From Litoditis marina (taxonomy: Eukaryota; Nematoda; Chromadorea; Rhabditida; Rhabditidae): a DNA stretch of 64,000 nucleotides. The stretch is from positions 62,001 to 126,000 of the forward strand of contig CAXIWQ010000266.1 of the NCBI GenBank assembly GCA_964036275.1, in the 5' to 3' direction. A program made the translations under genes and the position numbers. This document shows positions 51,001 to 62,491 of the stretch, one piece after another. Positions within the stretch are counted from its first letter, which is position 1, and every line of letters starts with the position of its first letter. The notes beneath the pieces were generated by a model. That model worked only from the letters and a program-made list of their open reading frames with translations, searched no databases and was not told the origin of the DNA.

Positions 51001-51620
51001 ACAGTTCTGCAAAATCGTGCTCTGGTTACAATGATAGCTCGATAAATATTTATGCAAAATGAAGATAGTCGGCATGATTGATGACCAAACTGCCATACTC
51101 TTTTCACTACAAATTGATTTTTTTCTCTCCTCTCCTTTCTTACTCTTAATTTAATATTCTTCTTTTTCAGTCAATGTTATTCTGATTAATCATTACCTGT
51201 CCCGTTGCACATTATGTGTATAAATAAATAAATAAATAAAATTGAACAGAACAGGGTCAGAATGACTAGGTACATACCAATAATCTCCATTCTAGAGAGG
51301 AAGGAGTTCGAGAGTTGTTGAAGGATGTCTTCCTGCCTTGGTTCAACGCGTATCGATTCTTCGTTCAGAATGTACAACTATATGAACACGTGGGTTCTAT
51401 TTTCTTGTTCTAGGAATCCTGTTCTTCTACCAGCCTGGGCAATGGGGTAAACGCGTAAAATTGCCCGTTTTCTTAGAAAGATATTCTATTTTCTCCATTT
51501 CCAGGAATCAGCCGATCGTTTCTCGATGTCAGATGACGTGACGAGTGAGAATGTAATGGACAGATGGATCGAGTCATTCACCAACAGTCTTGTCCAATTC
51601 GTGCGCAAGGAAATGACAGA
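45004..51620 (+). CDS. IARS1: Isoleucyl-tRNA synthetase, cytosolic type; thirteen exons, incomplete gene
   Basis: The product charges tRNA-Ile with isoleucine. Exons: 45004(or earlier)-45060, 45343-45486, 45913-45997, 46242-46370, 46656-46738, 46990-47148, 47388-47467, 47568-47673, 48548-48675, 50148-50348, 50636-50802, 51296-51389, 51505-51620. Diagnostic segments are [28 protein letters not shown] and [13 protein letters not shown] (CP1 editing domain), [17 protein letters not shown], then [12 protein letters not shown] (the KMSKS-type ATP-binding loop) and [17 protein letters not shown]. Phases agree at every junction except 50348/50636 (phase 2 to phase 0), exactly where about 85 residues of the family, including the conserved CWFESGS region, are missing. 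The HIGH exon is absent upstream, and the anticodon-binding and C-terminal half is absent after 51620. About 516 of some 1250 codons are present, without stops. Intron 4 uses a GC donor (46371). Confidence 0.93.
45339..46099 (+). repeat. Right arm of the inverted duplication
   Basis: This arm covers the last bases of an intron, two synthetase exons, the intron between them and the first 100 bases of the next intron. It is the partner of 42843-43602. Its exons are in frame and join correctly to their neighbours, so it is the parental copy. Confidence 0.93.
46371..46655 (+). other. GC-AG intron in the synthetase gene
   Basis: Exon 4 ends GTTGCCAAAG and the intron begins GCATGT; the acceptor is TTTTAG at 46655. 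The reading frame is restored only with this donor (phase 1 on both sides, giving a D codon at the junction), and no nearby GT gives the same frame. Confidence 0.7.
47960..48518. mobile_element. MITE-like element rich in CGTATTACGC, in a synthetase intron
   Basis: The left end reads TTAAGGCAGG and the right end CCTGCCTAA. The next 50 bp on both sides are inverted copies built from GCGTATTACGC and GGGCGTAATACGCC. About 555 bp long, no coding capacity, lying wholly within the intron between exons 8 and 9. The subterminal repeats of an 11-mer resemble transposase-binding arrays. Family not assigned. Confidence 0.7.
48829..49208. mobile_element. hAT-type non-autonomous element with 8-bp target duplication
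   Basis: The element spans 48837-49200. It begins TAGGGTTGTTAA and ends TTAACAACCCTA, and is flanked on both sides by GTGTGGAC (48829-48836 and 49201-49208). An 8-bp duplication with TAGGGTTG-like ends is the hallmark of hAT transposons. The interior is almost entirely reiterated TTTCGAG/CTCGAAA, which gives it internal dyad symmetry. It lies in the intron after exon 9. There is no transposase. Confidence 0.88.
49361..49792. repeat. Minisatellite, 23-26 bp unit
   Basis: About seventeen tandem copies of a unit with core CGCGCTCTATGTTGAGAA, with variants CGCCCTATGTTAAG and a linker such as CCTATCG, TCTAG or TTCCG. Linker types recur in a loose higher-order pattern. It lies in the intron between synthetase exons 9 and 10. 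Confidence 0.9.
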
Positions 51621-51792
51621 GTACGTGCACTTTTATGCATATCAACTGACCATAACACGTATTCTCCTCTCTTGTTGAGAATTTGAAAGTACGACTACGA
51701 TAAAACGTGGCATTATCCATCCTTCGTTGTCTTGGCGGTTTTCTTTAATAGTTTGTCTAATGGACGAAAACAATGTGAAGATTGAAACTTAT
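51621..51792. other. Junction between two truncated convergent genes
   Basis: This 172-bp gap separates the last synthetase exon (plus strand) from the last visible ZIC-like exon (minus strand). Neither the next synthetase exon nor the next ZIC exon is encoded here or nearby in either orientation. It is the likely site of a deletion or an assembly join. Confidence 0.6.
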
Positions 51793-54218
51793 TGGAAGGG
51801 TCGCTCGCCGGTGTGCACGCGCACGTGATTTACGAGTTTGTACTTGGCCTGAAAGGGGGAGACATTATGTGAGGAATCTTCTTGTAGTTTCATCTCGATA
51901 CACGTCATAATTCACGAGTTTCATGGGAAAATCGACGAGATCAAACTACAAACACAACGGGATGAAGCAACATACACCGTTTAGGCGGGCTTCGGAAGAA
52001 CCCTATGGATACGAGCGAAACGCCTGCCTCTCGATCTCATGAGAAAAGCATGTGATTCTACTCATGAGCAACCCAAAAACATCTCAATAGTCTACTACAT
52101 TCCATTAGTTATCATTAGTATTCCATTAGCTACAAGATACAATCAACAAAATCGAAGACGGTATTGATTTGAGAATTCATTATTTGTTTCCGAAACTTTT
52201 TTTGAGGGTGTCTGACCACTCTCCAATAATAAAGTTTGCTGCAACTTTGTTACAATAGCGCCTTTCATGGATTTCGCGGATGTGTTATGGATTGTCAATT
52301 GCTTTGAATTCGGGAATAATAAAAGGGTGCGTGGGAAGAAGAGAGAAAGATAAAGAGAATGGGAGAAAAAGAAAGAGAAGAGAGAAACTGATAACAAGAG
52401 ATATATAGAGAAGAGAGAGAGGAATCAACCACCACACAATTAAGAGAACTGAATAAAGGAGAGAGTGATAAAAACTTGGAGAAACTGTCAGGAACGGATG
52501 CATCAAATAAGGGGATCAAGAACAATAAGAACCATTAATAACAATAATCTTCGTTTTTATCGATGTTTAGTTCAAACTGTACCTTGAAGGCCTTCCCCTG
52601 TTGGGAGCAGTCCTTCCACTTACAGCAGTGGGTACTGCTGTCGTTGATCCCGATATGGTGCTGCGTGAGGTGGGAGGAGATGTCCAACTTGTTGTGGAAG
52701 TACAAACCACACATCTTCCCGTCCTGCAAAGCTCAAGAATATAGTCGGAAAAGTTCCAAAAAAGTTTCATTTTGGTTCCGTTGTAGACTCATTAAACTTT
52801 GGAATGTGTTTGTTCCGGAAACAATCGAAATGTCTTGTGCTCTCATAGTTTTGTCACTCGGTATTTGTTTCTTTTCATGTGGTAAAAGCAGAAAGGTTGT
52901 GATCTTTTTCATTCAAATGTTCCCGAATTTCAAGCAATTAACAGAAGTAGAAGTACAAGATTCGAAACTGTGCATTTTTCTGATGGAACATGTACCTCAT
53001 TTATCCATTCACACTGCACAGTTTCCGTCGATTTTTGCGGGAACGCAAAGGGGAAGGGCGGAGGCCTGAAACTGTTAGAAACATCCAACGATCAAGTAAA
53101 CACAACATTTAGTAAATTCCTTATTACCAGCACTTCTGGAAAAAAAAACGACAAGTAACTACCTCGAGACCCATGTTTTTCGGTTAAACTTCTACAAACC
53201 GTTCCAGTAAATGTTTTAGTGAGTGAAACTGAATATACAAGAGCTTTTAGGAAGTATGCAAATAAAAACGTTTTGTTTTATTGATCGATGTTTCGACTGT
53301 TGCATAAAGCATGAGATTTGATTACTATTCGTATTTTAAATCACGCATTTCTTGAAATCTGACTCAAAACCTTGAAATCATGAGTCGTAAAACTGAGATA
53401 CCAAATTTCATTTGTTCAATTGAATTAAGAAATCAACAGTTCTTATGTTTAATTACATTGTTTTTATACAGTTTGTAAAATGACAAAACTAACCTCTGGT
53501 AGGCGGCGGCAAAATAGTCTGTCTGCTGCTGATGAGGAAAAAACCTTGGGTTGAATGCGTTGGGACCCTCCAGGTAGAACTCCGGAGGGAGTTGGCTGGT
53601 AGGGTAAGACTGCATCGGATCTGGAGAGAGGATCAAAGGTCACTTGTAGTTTGATCAGTAGGCATATCAATGTTTCATAGCAACACCGAACAGCTGCAGG
53701 AACAAAACTACAAACATGCACCGTAGCTGCGTGCTTTGCGCTGAGCAATCCTATATGTTCAAATAAGAAAAAAAATGTTTTCACGAACACTTTTGGACAA
53801 AATGGTTGCTTCCAGTGCCCAATGAAAGTACATAACATATAGTTAAGTTACAATTACTCAATGATTTTCATTCTATTGACTCCATAATAAAATGATTGAA
53901 AACACCGTTTCACATATACATATACGAAGTAGAACTGCTAAAAATCGCAAGCAAAGAGAAAGTTGAAAATGATCTGTCTCGACAAGTTTGAATCATTTGG
54001 ATGAAAATTTCAGTTCTAATGAACACTAATTGGCAGATAATTAGCCTACTTCGTCGACGGTCGACGCCAATCTGTGCGATGGTTACCATTGGGACAATAC
54101 AACATAAGTATGTAACATAATAAAGTAACCCACCTCGGAAGATCATACTCTGCTGCGGGTAGCACTCGCCGGGAGCCGGGTTGCCGTGCGGCAGCGGAGC
54201 ACAATAGTTGCTGAACAT
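51793..54218 (-). CDS. ZIC/odd-paired zinc-finger transcription factor, 5' part (five exons)
   Basis: ZIC proteins are nuclear DNA-binding regulators of animal development. Exons on the minus strand: 54218-54134 ([16 protein letters not shown]), 53620-53494, 53065-52996, 52723-52583 and 51848-51793; phases 1, 2, 0, 0 agree. The predicted protein starts with about 88 residues rich in P, Y, F and Q (including [12 protein letters not shown]). Finger 1 follows: C89-x-W91, C99, H112, H116/117. Finger 2: C128-x-W130, C133, H149, H153. Two consecutive C-x-W fingers are the tandem CWCH2 signature shared by ZIC, GLI and GLIS. The stretch [19 protein letters not shown] points to ZIC rather than GLI. 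The N-terminus is much shorter than in vertebrate ZICs. After GERPF a stop follows unless a non-canonical donor ATAAGT is used, and the remaining three fingers are absent. Orthology to ZIC: high; completeness: broken. Confidence 0.88.
51881..51953. mobile_element. Short inverted-repeat element, GTAGTTTGATC family
   Basis: CTTGTAGTTTCATCTCG at the left pairs with CGAGATCAAACTACAAAC at the right, 73 bp overall, inside the ZIC-like intron. The interior TCTCGATACACG...AATTCACGA is shared with the copy at 62492-62565, which proves a family relationship beyond the ends. Confidence 0.75.
52320..52480. repeat. Purine-rich tract
   Basis: About 160 bp composed almost wholly of A and G on the plus strand (pyrimidine-rich on the transcribed strand of the ZIC-like gene). 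It lies inside an intron. It produces open frames by composition but no credible protein. Confidence 0.7.
53643..53716. mobile_element. Short inverted-repeat element, GTAGTTTGATC family
   Basis: CTTGTAGTTTGATC at the left and AAAACTACAAACATG at the right enclose about 45 bp. It lies in the first intron of the ZIC-like gene, 23 bp upstream of exon 2. Confidence 0.65.
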
Positions 54219-54470
54219 GTTACAGTAACCGAGCGAAGTTGAGGGTATACGGTAATTTGACTCCCCACCGCTCCTATGGGTATTAAGTCACAGTGGGCAG
54301 CGCCGCTTGACACCAGAAGCTGGCCCCGCCCCCTTCGGCCTGAGACGGTGAAAGGGGGCGTGGCGGCGGCCGCTGATTGGTCGAGAGCCGGCTGGTCGTG
54401 GAGCTGCCAGGGGAACCCCCAAGGCGAAAACTCCACGGGGTGGGGGGTGATGACAGCCATTTAAAGTACT
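54219..54470 (-). promoter_or_regulatory. Probable promoter / 5' leader of the ZIC-like gene
   Basis: The 250 bp upstream of the ATG are strikingly GC-rich compared with their surroundings. On the minus strand they contain a CCAAT box (CGACCAATCAG, 54373-54383), GC boxes (GGGGGCGGGGCC, about 54322-54333, and CCACGCCCCC, about 54352-54361) and a TATA-like ACTTTAAAT (54458-54466). The TATA-like motif is farthest upstream, so the exact start of transcription is uncertain. Confidence 0.45.
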
Positions 54471-55318
54471 CTTCTAGAGACAGCCGGAGCAGACTGGTGC
54501 TCCGCTTCTACATTCATTACTCAGTTACTTGCGGGAATACTTGAAGTTTGGGTCTTTCTAGGGTTCTTTCTCCGTCTTTTAGTATTCAGTACATTTCATG
54601 AATGATAGGTAATATTCTATTATAGTCCATTCCACAGCTGTAAATCCTGATGTTTTCATCAACAGAACTCGCGTGCACCACCACCATTATTACGTCATGT
54701 TCGTGTTTCTGAGTTTCGATTTGAATAAATATGGTGGAGTAGAGCTCAACACATGTTTACCAGTAGTTGCGCGGGATTCAAAATAATTTAATGAATACAG
54801 CGCAATTCTGATCCAGAAACTCAATATTATGATGTACTCTCGCGTTGCATCCGACTATTTCTTCTTTAATTGACTGATAACTTCCGGAAAAGTAGTATAT
54901 ATTCTTATTGCCCGTTTCAGATTACTCGAGACATACGTAAATAAAATAATTGTCCCATGATGAAACCGCTGATATTCCTCAACACAACTACAGATTTCCT
55001 CTGTTTTCATTTTGCGTTCTTTGCTGTTGCGAATTCTCGTTCCTGTCCACCGCGACATGATTAAATGTGGAAATGCGTCGCCTACCGTAATATTATGTGA
55101 TCGAAAGTAATGCCAACTCACGGCCAAAACAGTCCAACGAGTTGCGCCGAGGCGGAAAACGGATAGTAGTAATTCATCACCAATTCTCACAAGTTGACTG
55201 GTTTCTAAAAGACAAAAGTTGGTCTAGAAATAATTATAAACGTCTCAACTTTACGTCTAATTTGTATCAAAACGCTCACGAGCATCGCTCTACGCTCGTA
55301 GATAACTATCTAATTTGA

Positions 55319-55503
55319 CAGGCGGCGTAGCGATCCCTGCAAAAGTTTATGAGATCACCCAATGAGACATTCGCAAGAGCTTCTCATCAGATTCTATTGG
55401 TCGCTATGCTACACCATTTAGAGTTCACGAGTAGCTAATGAGGTATCTCATGAGAAACTCATATGAACTTCTCATGAGATTGGAGGGATTGCTACGCCGC
55501 CTG
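55319..55503. mobile_element. 185-bp MITE with 13-bp perfect terminal inverted repeats (copy 1)
   Basis: Ends CAGGCGGCGTAGC and GCTACGCCGCCTG are perfect inverted repeats. The interior contains repeated CTCATGAGA-type palindromes and is itself roughly dyad-symmetric. Two further copies lie at 56242 and 60044. Confidence 0.85.
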
Positions 55504-56241
55504 GAATCGATACCCACGATAAAGTTTTTTCAATGAAGATAAAGTTTTTCGCATGAGAAACAACTCAGCAATAACCTACAAACTTTCGATTTTGAAGCAG
55601 ATCAATCATTGGACATGTTTTCTTCACGACATTTCGTTCTGGTGCGGAACTCAAACTGTATAGAACGAAAAAGTGGGTAAAGTACAATGAATAAGTGTGT
55701 ATTGGAGATGTGGAACACGGTATCAGATGTATGTTTGAGAATGATGAGAGAAGGAGTGTTGATAGAGTCAGCGAATTCATCTGGCAATATCACACGGAAC
55801 GGGATATCACGTACATCAATCAGATAAATCACACCTAACCGTCAATTAGAGGTTCCCGCGCCGGTATACTATATGAAATTGTTAGAAACTAAGTTGCCAA
55901 ATTTATGTTGATTAAGGCTTGAATAGAACCAGAGCTGATACTTTACCCGATTCGAAACTTCGTAAACAGATTCTTTGAACTGAAGAGTGCCCCGGGGAAA
56001 TTTCGGTTTCGATTCCTGGGGCGAGATGAACCTGACAAGTTATATTCAATGAAACTCAAACACGAGTATCACTATTTTCATGCTGCATCTTCTTTTTCTA
56101 GTCTGTGTCTTTTGCATCACAACTGGCACCGTAGCAAAGTGTGATGAAAAGGTGATATCTGAGCGAGACTAGTTAGTCACCACCTGGCCGAGGTGATCAC
56201 CTACACCATGCGTATACGAAACCATTTGACCACCATGTGCC

Positions 56242-56424
56242 TAGACGGCGTAGCGAACCCCACAAAAGTTCATGAAATTACCTCATGAGCTACTCTCACC
56301 AGCTTCTCATGAGATTCTATTGATTTCTAAGCTACAACATTGAAAGTTCAAGAGTAGCTCATGAGGTATATCATGAGAACTCATATGAACTTCTTATGAG
56401 GTTGGACGGTTTGCTACGCCGCCA
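56242..56424. mobile_element. 185-bp MITE (copy 2)
   Basis: AGACGGCGTAGCGA at the left and TTTGCTACGCCGCC at the right, with an interior collinear with copies 1 and 3 (for example GAGCTTCTCATGAGATTC-like and AGTAGCTCATGAGGTAT segments). Slightly decayed ends. Confidence 0.8.
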
Positions 56425-57419
56425 TGTTCAAGATTAACCAGTCTTTGCTCGATTTCTATAGGAGACTATGTTGTATTCTTGCATCTTTGACTTTCCAGAA
56501 AAATGTGTACATTCTGTCTGAGTAGAAGGTTTCTTTTCCACTTTTTCTCAACGATGGTGTCCCACCATGGTTACCGCAATCACTGTATAAATAGTTAGAC
56601 AGGTGGCGCGTGCGATGTCCTTTTGCGGGAGAAAATCCATCAATCATACGATTACGCACAATCACTGACACCTCGCCTTTAAGGACAGATTCACACTTTT
56701 GTAGCTGGCAACATTATTGATTGTGGAAATCGATACCTTGAACAAATCAACATGCATATTTGTTCACTTCGGTAGCTGGCACAGGTCATGAATGCGCATT
56801 ATTAACTGTTGGAATATCTCTATTTAATGAAACCGTTTCTCTTTAATTTTGACGTTTGAGTCATCACTTCGACTGGAAAGGCTGCGAAAAACCAATGAAA
56901 ATCATACAAAGTTTGTTTTCTCATCTTGTTTCGTTTTCTCCAGAAAGCCTTGTACGTAATAGACACGCCACCAACGTTGCGTATCAAAATGCACAAAACG
57001 TCGATAAAATTATGAAATCTTTTCGTAACGTCTGTTTGCTTACCAAACTACCATAAAAGCATAAGAATTTCTATATCACACGCAAATCAAGAAAACAGTG
57101 GTTGATGACGAAAATGTGAAAATGTCAACGTTTTCTTTTTATTTCGTAAGACTGAGCTGATTTTTTGTATTTGTAATTCCGAGTTGAATCCTCAATGTAA
57201 CACGTTTATAAAATTCTGTTCAACTTCAAAAAATTCTATGCAAATCACAGTATCGAGGAAACTCAATCGAGAAAGGACATGGCGAATATTTACTATGTTT
57301 GTGTAGGTTTTCTAACGACATCTTGTTGGAGCTCCATCTGTTTGTAGAGTTGTACTTAAGGGTTCGCTTCTTCCAAAACAGGCTATACGGTGTATGTTTC
57401 CCTATCAAACTGTGCTCGT

Positions 57420-57494
57420 AGGTTTATTTGGAATTCGGTTCCTTTTTGGTCGAATGTCGTGAGTTACCGCGTGTTACGGGACCAAACTACAATG
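57420..57494. mobile_element. Probable GTAGTTTGATC-family element, decayed left end
   Basis: The right end GGGACCAAACTACAATG is clear; the left end GTAGGTTTATTTGG is a weaker match. About 75 bp, the family size. Confidence 0.4.
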
Positions 57495-60043
57495 ATAAAA
57501 TGTGTTCCCTACACCTGTCTTTAAAGACAGAAGATCACCCCAACTTAAAATTTTCACCTTATAGAATCTTTTAGAGAACCCATTCGAAAACAGTTGTGTT
57601 ATTCAGTGCACTGCGGAGAAAACATTTTAGCTAAATATCACCTTTTGTTTGAACAATTCTATTGTGATTCAAATGCGCGCCTCTGATCAAACTACAAGGA
57701 TCAGTCCGCTGATTGGTTGATTTTCAACGGCGCGTATTCAAAAACGCTCTAAATCGCTCTAAGTAGTATCAAACATGGTCACTCCTTGAAATTCAACTCC
57801 AAAAAACAACTTTAAAGCTGTGTACCCCTTGTGTGAAGAGGTTTCCAACCGACAGATACAAAAAGTAAAAATTCCATGTTGGGGAGATCCTTTGTCTTTA
57901 ACCAAACTCATAATTCCTAATATGTCCTCATTCTTTTCCAACTGTCAAAGTGTGTAACTTTTTCTGTAAAATTTTTACGACCTCTACATAAAGGTTGATT
58001 TATTGTATTTGTAGCTGTATTCAACCAAAATCGCAATTCTTTCCGATGTCCTCATTTGCAGCTGCCACGTACGGTATCCTGGGGCGCGTGACGCAACTCC
58101 CGAGGATTCAGGAATCAATTACAGGGGTGTCGAGTGTTGCCAATCAACATCGATATTGCACCTTATTGATCAGGACATATATGAACGAAAAAGGACAGTC
58201 GCGATATTAAACTAATATTAGAATGTTAATAACCGTGTTACGTGAGGAAGTACACGATTTGAGTGTCTTTTTGACGCAAGAACGAAAACGGCTTACACTT
58301 GTTTTCGAATGTTTATAAACGTGACACGTGAGAGAAATTAGTGATGATAGAAAAACTTCTATTTTGTTTCTTAACACGTTTTTCCCGTTTGCAATGTTTT
58401 TTCTCAATCACGCGGAACAAATAACAATTTTCCACAGATTCGTGAATGACAGTATTTGTTCCAAGCACACATAGTCTAATTCTCACCTTCTGTCACTTAT
58501 TCATTATCAATATTGTATTTGTCACCATAATCTGGTCTAGTACAATACAGGTACTTCTATTCTTTTGTGACTGAGGGTGACGAATTCCCAGAAAAGTGTG
58601 CCGCTGGCAAGTCGCCAGCTGAGCACCAATTCAGCCCATGACAATTGAGTACGGTATATGAGGCCACGAGCGAAACTATATTGATATTATTCATATTCTC
58701 GGCCAGAACGGATAGAAGGAAATGATAGAAAAAGGATTTTTTGGATGTTTGTGGTAAAGTCCATGTTAAACAAAATTGTTCATTGACAAAGTTGCTCTTG
58801 AAATTTTCTTCTTCTGATTTATGGAACATGTTTTCATATCCAGAGTCCCAGTTTGAAGATCACATATGCTTTTCGTATTACTGTTTCTTGACAGAAAATA
58901 GTGTTTGAGCATCCAATGCAACATAGAAACTGCACAGTGTTCCTACAGAAACTATCTGTCTCAAAAAAGTTACGTATGTAGACCAATCCCGTGTCAACGG
59001 TCCTTTAAACTGCGATTGAAAAATGTATTGCGGTTTAAAGGACTGAAGCGTTGCTATTGGACCACATAATTGTCCTTCTTTAAAGGAGTTTCTACCAGGT
59101 AATAATTCGACTGTCAGTATTCGACTGTCTCCCAACTGCTCTCTCCCAAGTGTCTGCCCCAGGTGCCATCACTCCCTTTGGCCGGTGTACCGTCTTGTTT
59201 CTCACCCTACAGTAATCTCCTGAGGATATTCTCCGGGTGGAGACTATGCCCTTTCCTCTTGCCGCTTCTCTCACTTTGCCTGCCCCGCAGACATAACAGA
59301 CACTTGTTTTCATGTTTTCCCTTTCGGGTTACGGTATTTGTCGGGTATCGAGAAAGGAGAAGAAAATAGATGAAGAAGAAAGTAATTTTTCCTTTCGGGG
59401 GCTAAGTTTAGTCCTCATATCTTGAAGACTATTTTGACAGTGTTATTTTGTTGTGTTGACACGTTTGAAGGATTGAACAGTTTATTAAAAGACCTTTAAA
59501 AGACGAAATTTCTGTATTCTAGAAAAAAACCATTAAACTTATCCTCTGGGTGTGAGGAAGAAGAGGGCAGAGTAGGGTTCACAGACTATTACTAACAAGT
59601 AATGTTGGTGCTCAATGGAGGCTGATCTGTTTGATACTGTGGTTTAACCTATCCAAGTACTTTTCAGTCAGTTTCAACACTGCCTTCAGTTTCACTTTAA
59701 CGGGTTTTCGTACGGAATTTTCGAAAACCTCAGTCTACTACCTCTCTGCATCTCTACCACCTTCTCTGTTGTACCTCCCTCTCTCGTCGATGACGCAATC
59801 GTTCTTTCAGTTTCTCCTCAAGTCAACCAGTTGTCTTCCTACCCTAATTACCTACCAGTTAACTATAGCTCAATTATGCAACTACCGATTAGGATGTTGC
59901 AACGATTATCACGCTCTGCCGCTCAGGTTACGGTTCTCGAGTTTCTGCTGTGTACCAGTGGAGAACAACTGAACAACTCGCCTACTGAACTTGTGCTAAG
60001 CAAGGTTTTCTGTCGAAGTGTTCCACTTACAAACGAATACATG

Positions 60044-60227
60044 TGGCGGCGTAGCAATCTCCACATAAGTTCATGAGATCACCTCATTGGCTATTCGCAC
60101 GAGCTTCTCATGAGATTCTATTGATTGCTATGCTACAACATTGAGACTTCACGAGTAGCTCATGATATATCTTATAAGAAAGTAATATGAACTTCTCATG
60201 TGGTTGGAGGGATTGCTACGCCGCCTG
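60044..60227. mobile_element. 185-bp MITE (copy 3)
   Basis: TGGCGGCGTAGCAA at the left and ATTGCTACGCCGCCTG at the right; interior collinear with copies 1 and 2. Confidence 0.82.
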
Positions 60228-60718
60228 GTCATTTGAGAAAATTGTAAGAGTGGCCTCCGTTCAATGTTCCATAACATTGTTCCTGCTATACTTTGTTCTA
60301 GAACCGAGAAGAATACTAGATTCACGTGTTTCAAATGAACTTATACGAGACATATAATATGAGACCGAGGTGTGACTATATGTGGATGTGGTGACCTCCT
60401 TTCCTATTCTAATCTGTACAATGGTGCTATTCTCAGCGGGTCATCATAAATCAGAAACACCAATTGGCCGAATCGCCCCCCACGATCTACCTAATTTCGG
60501 CAATAAAAATAGGAATATTCATTGAACCTTGTACCTAAATACATCTAAACAATTATTTAAACACTAATAAAACCCAAAAAAGACCGAACAAAAAGGTAAA
60601 GCACAAAAACGAGTGAAGGCGATGAATCAAAAGGGGGCTCAGTCACCACACCACCACCACTACTGTATCTCAACAGCTCAGCACCTATATCACGTATTGA
60701 ATTAACAATTAATCGTTG

Positions 60719-60787
60719 CAGTTTGATGTTGATACCATCCTGACTCACGAGTTTCGCTTGAAAAATAACCGAACAAACTACAATTAC
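60719..60787. mobile_element. GTAGTTTGATC-family element
   Basis: GCAGTTTGATG at the left and CGAACAAACTACAATTAC at the right enclose about 40 bp, including the CACGAGTTT segment also seen in other copies. Confidence 0.5.
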
Positions 60788-62340
60788 TGCACTTGATAAT
60801 CTTGTGGTATGATCGAAACAAAGTAATACAAAATGTACGAGTTTTGCTCAACCTGATTTTGCGCAGTTAGTTTTGCGCAACCTGTTTATTCCAAACAGTA
60901 GTCTTTTCTAAATTCCAAACAGTAGTCTTTTCTCGCGTTCACCTCTCTTTCTCTCCTGTTTTCTGTCTTTTTCAAACCATTCCTCTCTTTCTACTCTTTT
61001 TCTAACTCACATTCACTTCCTACTTCCTTTCCTACTTCAAAAACATGGTAAGGCACGTTTCTACGGGTAAATCTGTTCTTAACCTCCAGCTAGCAGGACT
61101 GTAGTACACTGTACAGCAGATGATTGAGAATGGTCATGGAACAACAGTCTCATCTATATCTCCTTGTTCTCTCCTAAATCTGTCCTAATATGGTAGCAGC
61201 CAGCCGCCCATTAGCTGCTAATCGCCGTCTTTTCTCATGCCGCTTTCCATTGTCAACGGCGGCTTGGAAGCAATACGAACATTTAGCACCTTTTCACAGA
61301 GTCAATACATGGGAACCAATAGGTAATGCAGTGAAATGTAGGGTAGTGTACGGATTACGGAACAACAAAAATATCTCTCTCTTTCTTCATCTTTTCATAG
61401 AGTCAGGTAGAGTTACCATGGAATCTAAAGGGAAAGTTTTGACATATCTCTCCGACGATGGATTAGCAGTTCAATCCCACTGCAATTTGTTATTTCTGAG
61501 AGGGGGGGGGGATAAAACTACTATATATAAAGAATACCCTGGATTCGGATAATATATTGTTCTCACGGTACTCCACCAACACTCAGACCAATTTGGTGAC
61601 AATATTCTCATCTCAAGTTTCATTATCGAAAAACAACGGAATGCTTTTAGCGCCTTTTCATAGAGTCGCAGTCGAGTCTAAAAAGACATAGGTCCGGTTC
61701 TAAATCCTGAGCCGAGCCATGACAAAATTTTCATGAACACAGGTATTTTGTTAACTAACCGGGCAAACTATATTTTGAGTAACTCGTTTGAAACAATTAT
61801 GTTACCTATTTGCTGGTTGAAATCACAAAAACATATAGAAAACACATAAACAAAAATATCTGTTTTCTCAAAAAAATAGCGGACATGGTCAAAACTCTCT
61901 TGTATTGTTTTATTTTTTGCCAAGAAAAGGTAAACAAATGCGTCGTGTCTCTTCCATACCAAAATATACACAAAAAGTAATCAACTTTATTCTCTAACAG
62001 TTTTCTATCTTGAACACACGTTGATATTCGTAGAGGGTCCGCTTTCACAAGCGAGTGTGCCACATCAGTTTTCTATAGCAACTCTTTCCTGGCTTCTTCG
62101 ATCATCTGAAATGTCGCAAATCAGCAATCGAAGCCGTAGCCTGGCGAAAAGGCAATCGCTCTAATCACGTGAAGAGTTCACTTGATTTTTCACATGAGAA
62201 CTCAACGAAATCCACAGGAACTATTAGTGTAGTGGCCTGACAATCAAAAACATATCATCAGAAGTATGTCGTAATGATGTGATATCATGAGATTAATGAG
62301 AGAATCTTCACCGCTCCGAGTAGGACAGAAGGTCTGGCCT

Positions 62341-62425
62341 GTCTCTCAGTCAAGTCTACTACAAATGTTTCTCGTTCGATCGCCTATTTGCGACCGAAGT
62401 GTAATGAGCTCAAACTACAAACATA
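62341..62425. mobile_element. Probable GTAGTTTGATC-family element, right end clear
   Basis: GAGCTCAAACTACAAACATAG is a clear right terminus (62405-62425). The left terminus is uncertain. Assigned on one end only. Confidence 0.35.
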
Positions 62426-62491
62426 GATTGAATCACGATTCAATAACTATTCTCATTCTTGAACATGGAATGTAGATAATGACCAAAACTT

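Noticed and set aside
50859..51062. 67-codon frame in a synthetase intron
   Set aside because: Flanking exons join in phase without it, and the family has no insertion at that point.
52563..53158. Plus-strand frames antisense to the ZIC-like exons
   Set aside because: The opposite strand has zinc-finger cysteines/histidines and matching splice phases.
54143..54460. 105-codon minus-strand frame starting at 54460
   Set aside because: It reads GC-rich promoter sequence in a different frame from the ZIC-like exon 1 and shows no domain.
59092..59369. Overlapping frames on both strands in a moderately GC-rich patch
   Set aside because: No recognisable motif and no paired splice sites.
61190..61552. 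120-codon plus-strand frame
   Set aside because: No domain, mixed composition, contains a G-run; the recurring CTTTTCATAGAGTC words nearby suggest repeat-derived DNA.
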